Positions 25,079-33,686 of a DNA stretch of 64,000 nucleotides are shown piece by piece. Position 1 is the stretch's first letter. Each line of letters begins with the position of its first letter. The translations under genes and the position numbers were made by a program. This stretch comes from Roseibium alexandrii DFL-11 (GTDB taxonomy: Bacteria; Pseudomonadota; Alphaproteobacteria; Rhizobiales; Stappiaceae). The stretch lies in NCBI RefSeq assembly GCF_000158095.2, contig NZ_CM011004.1, positions 1 to 64,000 of the forward strand, in the 5' to 3' direction. The notes under the pieces are model-generated. The model was given only the letters and a program-made list of their open reading frames with translations, was not told the DNA's origin and searched no databases.

Positions 25079-26929
25079 TTAGGACACCTTGCCCGTAATC
25101 TCCGGCTCCGGCGACCAGAACTGGCCCTTGGTTTCGATCAACAGGTCCTGAAACTCGGTTGCCGGCATGGGCCGGCCGAAATAGTAGCCTTGCAGAAGAT
25201 CGCAGCCCATGTCGCGGGCAAGGCGCGCATGCGCTTCTGTTTCAACGCCCTCTGCCACAATGCTCATGCTAAGGCTCTTGCCGATGCCGATGATCGATGC
25301 CATCAATTCGCGGGCGGTCTGGTCTTCCACGATCGGCAATATGAACTGCCGGTCGATCTTCAGGACTGCCGGATTAATTTTCAAAAGCCCCTGCACGGAG
25401 GCATGTCCGGTGCCAAAATCATCCAGAGCAATGGTCACCCCCAGCTCTTTCAACTCACTGAGCGTCCAGTTCACAACATCGCCAAGCCGGTCGAGATAGA
25501 CCGATTCCAGGATTTCAATCGTCAGCCGCTTCGGCTGAATGCCGACGCGTTTGATGTCGTGAATGAGGTTCGGGTCGGCCAAGCGTCCGGTAGAGACATT
25601 GATCGAGACCCTTGGAAGATCGACCCCGGCGCCATCAATCAACGCCAGTTTTTTCGGAAGCGTCGCAAAGACGATTTCGTCGATCCGCTTCAAGATACCC
25701 ATCTTGTCCGCCGTTTCCAAAAATGCAGCCGGCGGCAAGAGCCCCATTCTCGGATGCGCCCATCTGACAAGCACTTCGGCCGAGGCAATGGACCCGGTCG
25801 CAGCGTCAATGAGCGGCTGGAAGAACGGCACGAATTCGCGGTTTTCACAGGCAATCAGGAGATCGGACACAAGGCGCTTGGCGGCAATCGCCTCGGCATG
25901 CATCTCCTTTGTAAAGAAGGACCAGCGGCCCTTGCCGTTGGTCTTGGCGTGGTAAAGCGCCGTGTCCGCATCGCTCACCACCCGCTCGGGCGCATCCATA
26001 TTGGCGTTTGCGATCGCAACGCCGACACTGGCGCTGCAAAAGGTGGATTTGCCTTCAAACACGAACGGCGCATGCATTTCCTGAACAACGGCATCGGCCA
26101 GGCTGCTGATGTCCAGCGCGCTCTGCCCAAGCGGACGCAAGACCACAAACTCATCCCCGCCGATGCGGGCAACAAGGTCCGTCTCGTTTGTCAGCCTGCG
26201 CAGCATATCGGCCACAGAAATCAGCAACCGGTCGCCGGCATCGTGCCCAAACGTGTCGTTGACGGATTTGAAGCGGTCCAGATCGATGTAAAACACGGCA
26301 AAGTCTGATCCGGCGTCTTTCAGGTTTGAAACCCAGGACTTGAACTCGACCTCGAAATGCCGCCGGTTGGAAAGCCCCGTCAGCGCATCTTCCTTCGCCT
26401 CTTTGGCAACCTTTTTCGCCAACTGAAACAGCCGGTTGTTTTCTCGCTCCAGGAGCCCGATTCTTTCGACATAGCTTGTCAGCGCTTCGCGCCCGGAGGC
26501 GGGCCGCTCCAGATGCCGGACGGTGTCTTCCTGGCCGGCCTGGGCCTCGAGCTCGATCAGCGAGCACAGCCACCACCGGTCGCCCGTGGACGGGTCGGAG
26601 AGGGGCGTCCAGCTCATCCGCTGCCAGTATTGCTCGCCGTTCTTCCGGTTGTTGAGTGCCTTGACCGAAAAATGCTCCCAGTTCATCAGCTTTTCGATGA
26701 TGATCAGGTGATTGCCCTGATCCATGCTGGACCCGATCAGGATCGTGCCGCGCTGACCAATGACCTCGGCCGCGTCATATCCTGTGATCTTGCAAAACGC
26801 GCTGTTGCACCATTGAAAGTGCATGACCGCGCCGTCGGCATCGGACGCCAGTGCGAGCGCGAGTCCTTCGACACACTTGTCATCGATCTGGGCAAGAATT
26901 TGAGGCGGAACCGGGGATGAGCCTATCAT
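25079..26929 (-). CDS. PAS-GGDEF-EAL cyclic di-GMP signalling protein
   Basis: 616 residues, no membrane segment. A PAS domain (~10-130; WCNSAFCKITGYDAAEVIGQ) is followed by a short coiled coil, a GGDEF domain (~180-345) with an intact ARIGGDEFVVL, and an EAL domain (~350-605). The EAL motif reads EVL, but the catalytic set is otherwise complete: SINVS, IEILES, LDDFGTG, LKIDRQF, EGVETE and LQGYYFGRP. So both synthesis and breakdown of c-di-GMP are possible. The PAS domain probably senses a cytosolic signal such as oxygen or redox state. The 340 bp upstream are non-coding. Confidence 0.9.
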   Translation of the reverse strand: MIGSSPVPPQILAQIDDKCVEGLALALASDADGAVMHFQWCNSAFCKITGYDAAEVIGQRGTILIGSSMDQGNHLIIIEKLMNWEHFSVKALNNRKNGEQYWQRMSWTPLSDPSTGDRWWLCSLIELEAQAGQEDTVRHLERPASGREALTSYVERIGLLERENNRLFQLAKKVAKEAKEDALTGLSNRRHFEVEFKSWVSNLKDAGSDFAVFYIDLDRFKSVNDTFGHDAGDRLLISVADMLRRLTNETDLVARIGGDEFVVLRPLGQSALDISSLADAVVQEMHAPFVFEGKSTFCSASVGVAIANANMDAPERVVSDADTALYHAKTNGKGRWSFFTKEMHAEAIAAKRLVSDLLIACENREFVPFFQPLIDAATGSIASAEVLVRWAHPRMGLLPPAAFLETADKMGILKRIDEIVFATLPKKLALIDGAGVDLPRVSINVSTGRLADPNLIHDIKRVGIQPKRLTIEILESVYLDRLGDVVNWTLSELKELGVTIALDDFGTGHASVQGLLKINPAVLKIDRQFILPIVEDQTARELMASIIGIGKSLSMSIVAEGVETEAHARLARDMGCDLLQGYYFGRPMPATEFQDLLIETKGQFWSPEPEITGKVS

Positions 26930-27269
26930 CTTCAGGCTATTAGAAGACTGCCGGATAAATAGGCAATTGTCATTTCCTACATGTCAGCCAAAAGAAATGG
27001 CCCAACTTCAACTTTGAGAATATGCCGAATTCACCGGATCAGACAAAAGTTGTATTTTCATGGTTACAGTAAGTAAATCCCTGAGACAAATCAGGTTGAA
27101 AAGGAATGACTGTCTGGAGGACCCGCCTCATCCATCCCATGCCTGTGCTCCCAACATTCCAAGAAACACGGTAAGTGAGACATTTTTGTCCGGTGGCTAC
27201 ACACCTTCCACCGATAATCTATCTTATGGAATGTTTTTGATCAGAACGTTAAAACACCGAGCGTCAGGG
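26930..27269. other. Intergenic region between GGDEF-EAL and ccdB
   Basis: 340 bp without a supported gene. It includes the promoter region of the GGDEF-EAL gene (minus) and the end of the ccdAB transcript. The plus-strand open frame across 27060-27488 runs antisense over ccdB and looks non-coding. No clear hairpin was found. Confidence 0.5.
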
Positions 27270-27560
27270 TTAGATACCGGACATGAGAACATCGATCGCA
27301 CGTGTGATCGGTTCACTTTGATCCTTGATATTCCCGGCTCGTCGCAAATGCGACCGTCGCACGGCTGCAATCAGGCGCGTTGCAAGAACCAATCGCTTAC
27401 TTTCATGCTCCAGCACTGGGTTCAGATATCTCACCGCTGGATAATCGGACAGCAGCGGAACAACGACCACGGCCGGGTCAGGCGGTAGGAGGTCGCTTTC
27501 GATAACAACCATGAACACACCGTTGTATTCCGCGACATCAAAGCGGCTCAGTTCTTCCAT
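27270..27560 (-). CDS. ccdB: CcdB-type toxin (DNA gyrase poison family)
   Basis: 96 residues. It keeps the CcdB pattern: a beta start (FDVAEYNGVFMVVIESDLL), PPDPAVVVVPLLSDYPAVRYLNP, and a C-terminal helix AIDVLMSGI. In F-plasmid CcdB the protein ends in Trp-Gly-Ile and these residues are needed for gyrase poisoning; here the Trp position is Ser (SGI), so activity on gyrase is uncertain. It overlaps the ccdA stop by 13 bp, the usual antitoxin-first coupled order. Such modules kill cells that lose the replicon. Confidence 0.85.
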   Translation of the reverse strand: MEELSRFDVAEYNGVFMVVIESDLLPPDPAVVVVPLLSDYPAVRYLNPVLEHESKRLVLATRLIAAVRRSHLRRAGNIKDQSEPITRAIDVLMSGI

Positions 27561-27817
27561 GCCGCACCGGCTGGACCCGCGATTATGTCAGCCAGCGGGT
27601 GTCCATTCTGCTCGTGCCACTCACGCTGTGCGTCAAACGCGTCTGCATTCTCTTCAAGCCAGATCTTACGTTTCATCGCCGAGACCGCTTTTTCCAGCGC
27701 ATCTTCCGCGACCGCTGTCACGTTGATCCCAAGTTCCTTTGCCTGATCAAGCGTTTCAGCATTCAGCCTTAAAGATGTGCTACGCCGGGTTACGGTTCCC
27801 ACAATAACGAACTCCAT
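27548..27817 (-). CDS. ccdA: CcdA-type antitoxin
   Basis: 89 residues. The N-terminal half is a ribbon-helix-helix DNA-binding domain (TSLRLNAETLDQAKELGINV then VAEDALEKAVSAM), and the C-terminal half is the flexible toxin-binding tail with the conserved WLEENADAFDAQREWHEQNG. It would bind its own promoter and neutralise CcdB. The first ~10 residues (MEFVIVGTVT) are longer than in most relatives, so a start a few codons downstream is possible. Confidence 0.88.
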   Translation of the reverse strand: MEFVIVGTVTRRSTSLRLNAETLDQAKELGINVTAVAEDALEKAVSAMKRKIWLEENADAFDAQREWHEQNGHPLADIIAGPAGAAWKN

Positions 27818-28170
27818 TTTGTACCGCAGAAGTGTATCACGGATGTGCAGTGCGGCAAACGCCTATCAGGTGCGGACTGGATCTCTTTTGACTATGGAAT
27901 TGTTTCGAGCCGCGACCACGGCTGATTGGCCTGATTGGCGAGAAACCATTTCAATCTCAACGCCGAGGCCCGACCAAAGGGCCAGCTATCGAGATCCAAT
28001 CTGCCATCACAATCCTTTTGAACATGAAGTTTTCGAACCGGCCACCTTGTGCCACCCGCCTATTATGGTGTTTAGAAGATGCAGCACCGCACAAGAGCCG
28101 GAACGTAATGCCGCCAAGGCTTTGCTCTCGGCCAGAAACACAACAATAACGACCTCACGGAGGCGCTCCA
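27818..28170. other. Intergenic region between ccdA and pyrC
   Basis: 353 bp that hold the divergent promoters for ccdAB (minus) and pyrC (plus). I see no gene; open frames here have no ribosome site and no family resemblance. No attenuator or pyrimidine-responsive leader could be recognised. Confidence 0.5.
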
Positions 28171-29238
28171 GTGACCCAGACCGAGCTGACAATCCGCCAA
28201 CCTGACGACTGGCATCTTCACTTGCGCGACGGCGCCATGCTGGAGGCCGTGCTGCCGCACACGAGCGCGAATTTCGCACGCGCCATCATCATGCCGAACC
28301 TCGTGCCGCCGGTCGTGCGCACCGAACACGCGCAGGCTTACCGGGAGCGTATCCTGAACGTGCTGCCAGCCGGTCACAGCTTCGAGCCGCTGATGACGCT
28401 GTACCTCACCGAGGCCACCGATCCAGCGGATGTGCGCAAAGGCGTGGAAAGCGGCTTGATCACGGCGCTGAAGCTTTATCCGTCCGGCGCGACAACAAAC
28501 TCTGAAAACGGCGTCCGGGATTTTGAAAAGATCTATCCTGTTCTGGAAACCATGAGCGAGGTCGATGTGCCCCTGCTGGTCCACGGCGAGGTCACCGATG
28601 CCGACATCGACATCTTCGACCGGGAAGCCGTTTTCCTGGAGCGCGTGCTGTCGCCGATCCGGGAGAAGTTTCCAGAGCTCCGCATCGTGTTGGAACACGC
28701 CACAACCTCCCATGCGATTGATTTCGTGAAAGCCGCAAAGGCGCGCACTGCGGCGACCATCACCACTCACCACCTGATCATCAACCGCAACGCCATTCTG
28801 GCCGGCGGGATCAAGCCGCATTACTACTGCCTACCGGTCGCAAAGCGCGAGACACACCGCCTGGCCCTACGCCAAGCGGCAACCTCTGGCGACCCGCGCT
28901 TCTTCCTCGGCACAGATTCGGCACCGCACCCCGATCATGCAAAAGAGAGCGCATGCGGCTGCGCCGGGATCTACTCCTCGATCAACACCATCAACTGCCT
29001 GGCGCATGTGTTCGAAGAAGACGGCGCACTGGACAAATTGGAAGGCTTTACGTCGCTGAACGGTCCGGCGTTCTACAAGCTGCTGCCGAACGAGCGCCGC
29101 ATCCGCCTTTTCAAAAGCGCAGACCCGGTCAGCTTCCCGGACAAGATCCAGTTTCCGGAAGGCACAGTGACCGTCTTTGATCCCGGCTACCCTCTGCACT
29201 GGCAGCACGAACTGGTCGCCGCAGCGGCTGCCGCCTAA
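28171..29238 (+). CDS. pyrC: Dihydroorotase (class II, PyrC)
   Basis: Third step of de novo pyrimidine synthesis: reversible closure of carbamoyl-aspartate to dihydroorotate, in the cytosol. 355 residues, the normal size of class II enzymes. The metal ligands are all present: [10 protein letters not shown] (HxH), the carboxylated Lys in [25 protein letters not shown], and the catalytic Asp in [10 protein letters not shown]. It starts at GTG 28171 with a good GGAGG. No other pyrimidine gene is next to it. It ends in a rho-independent terminator. Presence of this core gene on a repABC replicon is notable; it may be the only copy or a duplicate. Confidence 0.95.
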   Translation: MTQTELTIRQPDDWHLHLRDGAMLEAVLPHTSANFARAIIMPNLVPPVVRTEHAQAYRERILNVLPAGHSFEPLMTLYLTEATDPADVRKGVESGLITALKLYPSGATTNSENGVRDFEKIYPVLETMSEVDVPLLVHGEVTDADIDIFDREAVFLERVLSPIREKFPELRIVLEHATTSHAIDFVKAAKARTAATITTHHLIINRNAILAGGIKPHYYCLPVAKRETHRLALRQAATSGDPRFFLGTDSAPHPDHAKESACGCAGIYSSINTINCLAHVFEEDGALDKLEGFTSLNGPAFYKLLPNERRIRLFKSADPVSFPDKIQFPEGTVTVFDPGYPLHWQHELVAAAAAA

Positions 29239-29288
29239 AGCCAAGAGGCCCAAACACTCGACGAGCTTCTGCTCATCGACAAACAGAT

Positions 29289-29318
29289 GGATCCGGAAGC
29301 ATATTCCGGGTCCTTTTT
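29289..29318 (+). terminator. Rho-independent terminator of pyrC
   Basis: GGATCCGGAA, loop GCATA, TTCCGGGTCC then TTTTT: a 10-bp stem with one G-T pair, 50 bp after the pyrC stop. Confidence 0.88.
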
Positions 29319-29486
29319 GTTTTATTGGCACCCATCCTTTATCAGCCTTGGGGGCAGCAACCGAATTTCCAACGCCAGAACCCAGGAATGATCTGGACAG
29401 CGCTGCATCCGGTGAATACCTAAGGCGGGCACCCTTCTTTCCGCCCCCGGCCCTGCCCGCCGGACCCAGATCTTTAAAGAGACAGC

Positions 29487-30500
29487 ATGCACCCCAAGAA
29501 ACGCGCCTTTATCACTGGGTCTGCCGGCTTTATCGGCTTTCATCTGGCCGAGCTGTTGTTACAGGAAGGCTGGGAGGTCGCCGGCTTCGACGGCTTGAGC
29601 GATTACTACGATGTGCGGCTGAAAGAACGCCGCCACGAGATCCTGCATCAGCATGGCACGTTTTCCTCAACCATCGCGCAGCTCGAAGACACAACGTCTG
29701 TTTCTAAGAGCATTGCGGATTTCAAACCGGATGTGATCGTTCACCTCGCGGCCCAGGCGGGGGTGCGCTACAGCCTGGAAAACCCGCGCGCTTATGTTGA
29801 TGCCAATGTGGTCGGCACATTAAACGTCATGGAGGCTGCGCGCGCTGCCAATGTTCAGCATCTGCTGATGGCCTCGACCAGCTCGGTTTATGGCGCGAAC
29901 ACTGAAATGCCGTTCGATGAAAACCAGAAAACCGATACGCCACTGACCATTTACGCAGCGACGAAGAAGGCAAACGAGGCGATGGGGCATGCCTGGGCGC
30001 ATATCCATCAGATCCCGATCACGATGTTCCGGTTCTTCACGGTTTACGGCCCCTGGGGGCGCCCGGATATGGCGCTTTTCAAATTCACCAAGGGGATCCT
30101 CGAAGGCACGCCGATCGACATCTACAATCACGGCGAGATGTACCGCGACTTCACTTATGTGGCCGACCTGGTGCGCGGCATTCGCGGTCTGATGGATGCG
30201 GTGCCGGGAAGCGAGGGAGCGGCCCCGGAAACAGACAATTTGAGCCCGGTCGCGCCCTACCGTGTGGTCAATATCGGCAACTCAGACAAGGTCCGCCTGC
30301 TCGATTTCATTGAGGCGATCGAAGATGAACTTGGCAAGAAGGCCATCCGCAACTTGATGCCGATGCAGACAGGCGATGTGCCGGCGACCTGGGCCGATGC
30401 CACGCTGCTGCAGGACCTGACCGGCTACAAGCCCGAGACACCGTTCCGCGAAGGCGTTGCGAAGTTCGTGCAGTGGTACCGCGACTACTACGAGGTCTAA
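29487..30500 (+). CDS. UDP-glucuronate 4-epimerase-like SDR
   Basis: 337 residues, extended SDR epimerase. NAD site [19 protein letters not shown], catalytic Tyr-Lys in YAATKKANE, with STSSVYGAN before it, and [20 protein letters not shown] as in CapI/LpsL-type UDP-glucuronate 4-epimerases, which make UDP-galacturonate. The match to [12 protein letters not shown] is also usual. It is followed 7 bp later by a nucleotide-sugar dehydrogenase, so the pair supplies acidic sugars for surface polysaccharide. Confidence 0.87.
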   Translation: MHPKKRAFITGSAGFIGFHLAELLLQEGWEVAGFDGLSDYYDVRLKERRHEILHQHGTFSSTIAQLEDTTSVSKSIADFKPDVIVHLAAQAGVRYSLENPRAYVDANVVGTLNVMEAARAANVQHLLMASTSSVYGANTEMPFDENQKTDTPLTIYAATKKANEAMGHAWAHIHQIPITMFRFFTVYGPWGRPDMALFKFTKGILEGTPIDIYNHGEMYRDFTYVADLVRGIRGLMDAVPGSEGAAPETDNLSPVAPYRVVNIGNSDKVRLLDFIEAIEDELGKKAIRNLMPMQTGDVPATWADATLLQDLTGYKPETPFREGVAKFVQWYRDYYEV

Positions 30501-30507
30501 AGCAGAA

Positions 30508-31791
30508 ATGAGGAACCGGACCCCAGCACAGGCGAAAATTGCTGTCATTGGCCTTGGTTATGTCGGCCTGCCGCTGGCCGCGGAATTCGGCAAGACCCAC
30601 GCGGCCATGGGGTTTGACATCAATCCGGAGCGCATTGTCCAGCTGAGTGCAGGCACCGACACGACGCTCGAAGTCTCAAAGGACGACCTCACCGCTGCAA
30701 CGCACCTGCGCTTTACCTCCGATCCTCAGGATCTGGCGGAGTGCGACACGTATATCGTCACGGTGCCAACGCCGATCGATGCTTATAAGCAACCCGATCT
30801 CGGCCCCCTTCTCCGCGCCAGCGAGACGATCGGCAAGGTTCTAAAACCCGGCGATCTGGTGATCTACGAAAGCACGGTCTATCCCGGCGCAACGGAAGAA
30901 GACTGTGTGCCCGTGTTGGAGCGGGTGTCCGGTCTCACCTTCAACGAAGATTTCTTTGCAGGCTACAGCCCGGAGCGGATCAATCCGGGCGACAAGTCCC
31001 ACCGCCTGCCACAGATCTGCAAGGTCACGTCCGGCTCCACGCCGGAGGCAGCCGACTTCGTCGATCAGCTCTATGCCGGGATTGTCACGGCCGGCACACA
31101 CAAGGCCCCCTCGATCCGGGTCGCGGAAGCCGCAAAGGTCATCGAGAACACGCAGCGGGATCTCAACATTGCGCTCATCAACGAGCTCGCCATCATCTTC
31201 AACCGGCTCGATATCGACACAGAGGCAGTGCTGAAAGCGGCCGGAACGAAGTGGAATTTCCTGCCCTTCCGCCCCGGTCTCGTTGGCGGGCACTGCATTG
31301 GCGTTGACCCCTATTACCTGACGCACAAAGCCCAGGCGACCGGTTATCACCCGGAGATCATCCTGGCCGGACGGCGGCTGAATGACGGAATGGGCGCCTA
31401 TGTGGTCTCCGAGATGGTCAAGGCCATGACACGCAAGGCCCTGCCCGTCACCGGATCCAGGATACTGATCATGGGACTGGCCTTCAAGGAAAACTGCCCG
31501 GACCTTCGCAACACCGGTGTTGCCGGAATATTGGAAGAACTGAAGGACTACTGTGTCAGCGTGGATGTCCATGACCCTTGGGTCGATGGAGAGGCCGCGC
31601 ATGAGGAATACGGCATCACACCAGTAGAGAGCCCGGCCGAAGGTGCCTACGATGCAATCATCATTGCCGTCGCTCACCAAGCCTTTAAGGTTCTTGGCGT
31701 CGACAAGATCCGCGCTTTCGGCAAACCCGGCGCCCTGGTCTACGACCTGAAATGCATGTTCCCAGCCGGTGAAACAGACCTGCGGCTTTAG
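30508..31791 (+). CDS. UDP-sugar 6-dehydrogenase, TviB/WbpA class
   Basis: 427 residues. NAD-binding start [19 protein letters not shown], a middle helix with [19 protein letters not shown], and the active-site Cys in [16 protein letters not shown]. The last motif and [20 protein letters not shown] resemble UDP-N-acetylglucosamine 6-dehydrogenases (TviB, WbpA) more than UDP-glucose 6-dehydrogenase. The product would be an N-acetylated uronic acid nucleotide. ATG 30508 is chosen because earlier residues overlap the upstream gene. It is in one operon with the epimerase before it. Confidence 0.87.
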   Translation: MRNRTPAQAKIAVIGLGYVGLPLAAEFGKTHAAMGFDINPERIVQLSAGTDTTLEVSKDDLTAATHLRFTSDPQDLAECDTYIVTVPTPIDAYKQPDLGPLLRASETIGKVLKPGDLVIYESTVYPGATEEDCVPVLERVSGLTFNEDFFAGYSPERINPGDKSHRLPQICKVTSGSTPEAADFVDQLYAGIVTAGTHKAPSIRVAEAAKVIENTQRDLNIALINELAIIFNRLDIDTEAVLKAAGTKWNFLPFRPGLVGGHCIGVDPYYLTHKAQATGYHPEIILAGRRLNDGMGAYVVSEMVKAMTRKALPVTGSRILIMGLAFKENCPDLRNTGVAGILEELKDYCVSVDVHDPWVDGEAAHEEYGITPVESPAEGAYDAIIIAVAHQAFKVLGVDKIRAFGKPGALVYDLKCMFPAGETDLRL

Positions 31792-32037
31792 GGAAGTTGC
31801 ATAAGTCCATTGAGAAAAGCTTAGAGTCAGATTTGTCAGCTGTTTAGGGAACGGATCCTCATGGCGCATGACAAGGCACCAGCCCCTACCACCATCAATA
31901 AGAAAGCTTCACAATCTTTCTAGGGGATGACATCGTGGTCTCCCAGTCTATGCCAAGCTCGCCTCGGCAATCTTCCCATAAACGTGCCTTCCGCGTGCGG
32001 ATTGGCCAGTCTTCCCGGGTGATAAGGAGGCCTCTAA

Positions 32038-33402
32038 ATGGATCTGAGCATTACGTTTTTGGGCGGCGTGGGAACGGTCACGGGATCGAAATACCTGCTG
32101 GAAACCAACGGGCTCCGCATTCTGGTCGATTGCGGCTTGTTTCAGGGTTACAAACAATTGCGGTTGCGGAACTGGGCTGCATTGCCCGTGGAACCAGTCT
32201 CGATTGATGCTGTCATTCTGACACATGCGCATCTGGATCATTCCGGATATGTGCCGCTTCTGATCCGCAATGGTTTCAAAGGTCCGGTCATTTGCACGCA
32301 GGGCACAAAGGATCTGTGTGAAATCCTACTGCCTGACAGTGGTTTTCTTCAGGAAAAGGACGCCGACTTCGCCAACCGGCATGGCTATTCAAAACACCAG
32401 CCGGCGCTTCCGCTCTACACCAAAAAAGATGCCGAAAAATCTCTGGAGAGCTTCCAGACTGTTGCCTTCGACACTCCGCATGATGTGCTCGGCAAGCTGA
32501 CGGTCTGTTTCAAATGTGCTGGCCATATTCTCGGCGCGGCAATTGTCGAGGTGTCCATCAAAGGCCGCAAGATCGTGTTTTCTGGTGATCTTGGCCGCTA
32601 TGGTGACGCGACCATGCTGGACCCGGCTCCGATCCGGGAGGCCGACTATCTTCTGGTGGAATCCACCTACGGCAACCGGCTCCACGAGGCCCTGGAACCA
32701 GAAGAGATTTTGGCAGAGGCCATATCCACGACAGCACGGCGTGGCGGTACGGTAATCATTCCAGCCTTTGCTGTCGGCCGGGCACAATCCATTCTCCTGC
32801 ACATTCATCGGATGAAGAAAGCGCAGCGGATCCCGGACTTGCCGGTATTTTTAGACAGTCCAATGGCCATCCGGGCCTCAAATGTCTTTCAGGATCATGT
32901 CGGCGTGCACCGCCTCACGGCACAAGAATGTGATTGGGAGAGAAATGCTGTCCGGTATACGGAGAGTGTGGAACAGTCAAAATCGCTCTCCCAGAACAGA
33001 ATGCCGAAAGTCATTATCTCGGCCAGCGGAATGGCGACAGGCGGCCGCGTGCTGCATCATTTGAAACACTATGCGCCAGACCCTCGGAACCTGATCTTGT
33101 TCGCGGGATATCAGGCCGGGGGCACTCGAGGAGCTGCGATTTCTGCTGGTGCCAAAAGCGTCAAAATTCATGGCCATGAGGTTCCAATTCGGGCAAAAGT
33201 CAGCAATCTCGACATGCTGTCCGCTCATGCCGATGCAAATGAAATCATGCAATGGCTCGGCAATTTTGAGCGGCCACCAACCCTGACCTTTGTGACCCAT
33301 GGTGAGCCCGATGCTTCCGACCAACTTCGGCACCGGATCGAAAGCGAATTGGGATGGCGATGTTCAGTTCCGTATTACCTGGAAACAACCGCCCTGGTAT
33401 GA
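32038..33402 (+). CDS. MBL-fold beta-CASP ribonuclease-like protein
   Basis: 454 residues with a perfect AAGGAGG ribosome site. The metallo-beta-lactamase core has THAHLDHSGY, CAGHILGAA and SGDLGRYG, and the beta-CASP part has FLDSPMA, SASGMATGGRVLHHLKHY and a final HADANEIMQW with the last metal His. This is the CPSF73/YSH1-like group that acts on RNA. In bacteria the exact role is often unknown; some are exonucleases. It stands alone, with 246 bp before and 284 bp after it that hold no supported gene. Confidence 0.87.
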   Translation: MDLSITFLGGVGTVTGSKYLLETNGLRILVDCGLFQGYKQLRLRNWAALPVEPVSIDAVILTHAHLDHSGYVPLLIRNGFKGPVICTQGTKDLCEILLPDSGFLQEKDADFANRHGYSKHQPALPLYTKKDAEKSLESFQTVAFDTPHDVLGKLTVCFKCAGHILGAAIVEVSIKGRKIVFSGDLGRYGDATMLDPAPIREADYLLVESTYGNRLHEALEPEEILAEAISTTARRGGTVIIPAFAVGRAQSILLHIHRMKKAQRIPDLPVFLDSPMAIRASNVFQDHVGVHRLTAQECDWERNAVRYTESVEQSKSLSQNRMPKVIISASGMATGGRVLHHLKHYAPDPRNLILFAGYQAGGTRGAAISAGAKSVKIHGHEVPIRAKVSNLDMLSAHADANEIMQWLGNFERPPTLTFVTHGEPDASDQLRHRIESELGWRCSVPYYLETTALV

Positions 33403-33686
33403 AAGATAGCACTCGTCTGGGCTCTTGACCGGATGAATGCACCATGTCGTATGTCATAGGTTAACACGCTAGATGGCACTACACGCCCGATCGGTGCCGG
33501 ATCGACCGGAGCACGAAACTGCAGTGCAGGTGATAGGTTCATACAGCGCAATACAACCTAAGCGAAACAAGACCCGTATGAAATTACCTAGGATATTAAT
33601 AGGTTATTCAAATACCTCGCCCATTGTGATCTAGTATTTCATGGACTTGATGGCTTCCTAGATCGAAACAGGGATCTATTTGCACA

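Noticed and set aside
27060..27488. 142-codon plus-strand open frame over ccdB
   Set aside because: It is antisense to the well-supported ccdB toxin, has no ribosome site and no family resemblance.
27777..28205. 142-codon plus-strand open frame before pyrC
   Set aside because: It overlaps ccdA and the pyrC start, has Arg/Thr/Pro-rich composition and no good start signal.
31861..31923. 20-codon frame MAHDKAPAPTTINKKASQSF with a weak GGAA upstream
   Set aside because: Too short and without any other support.
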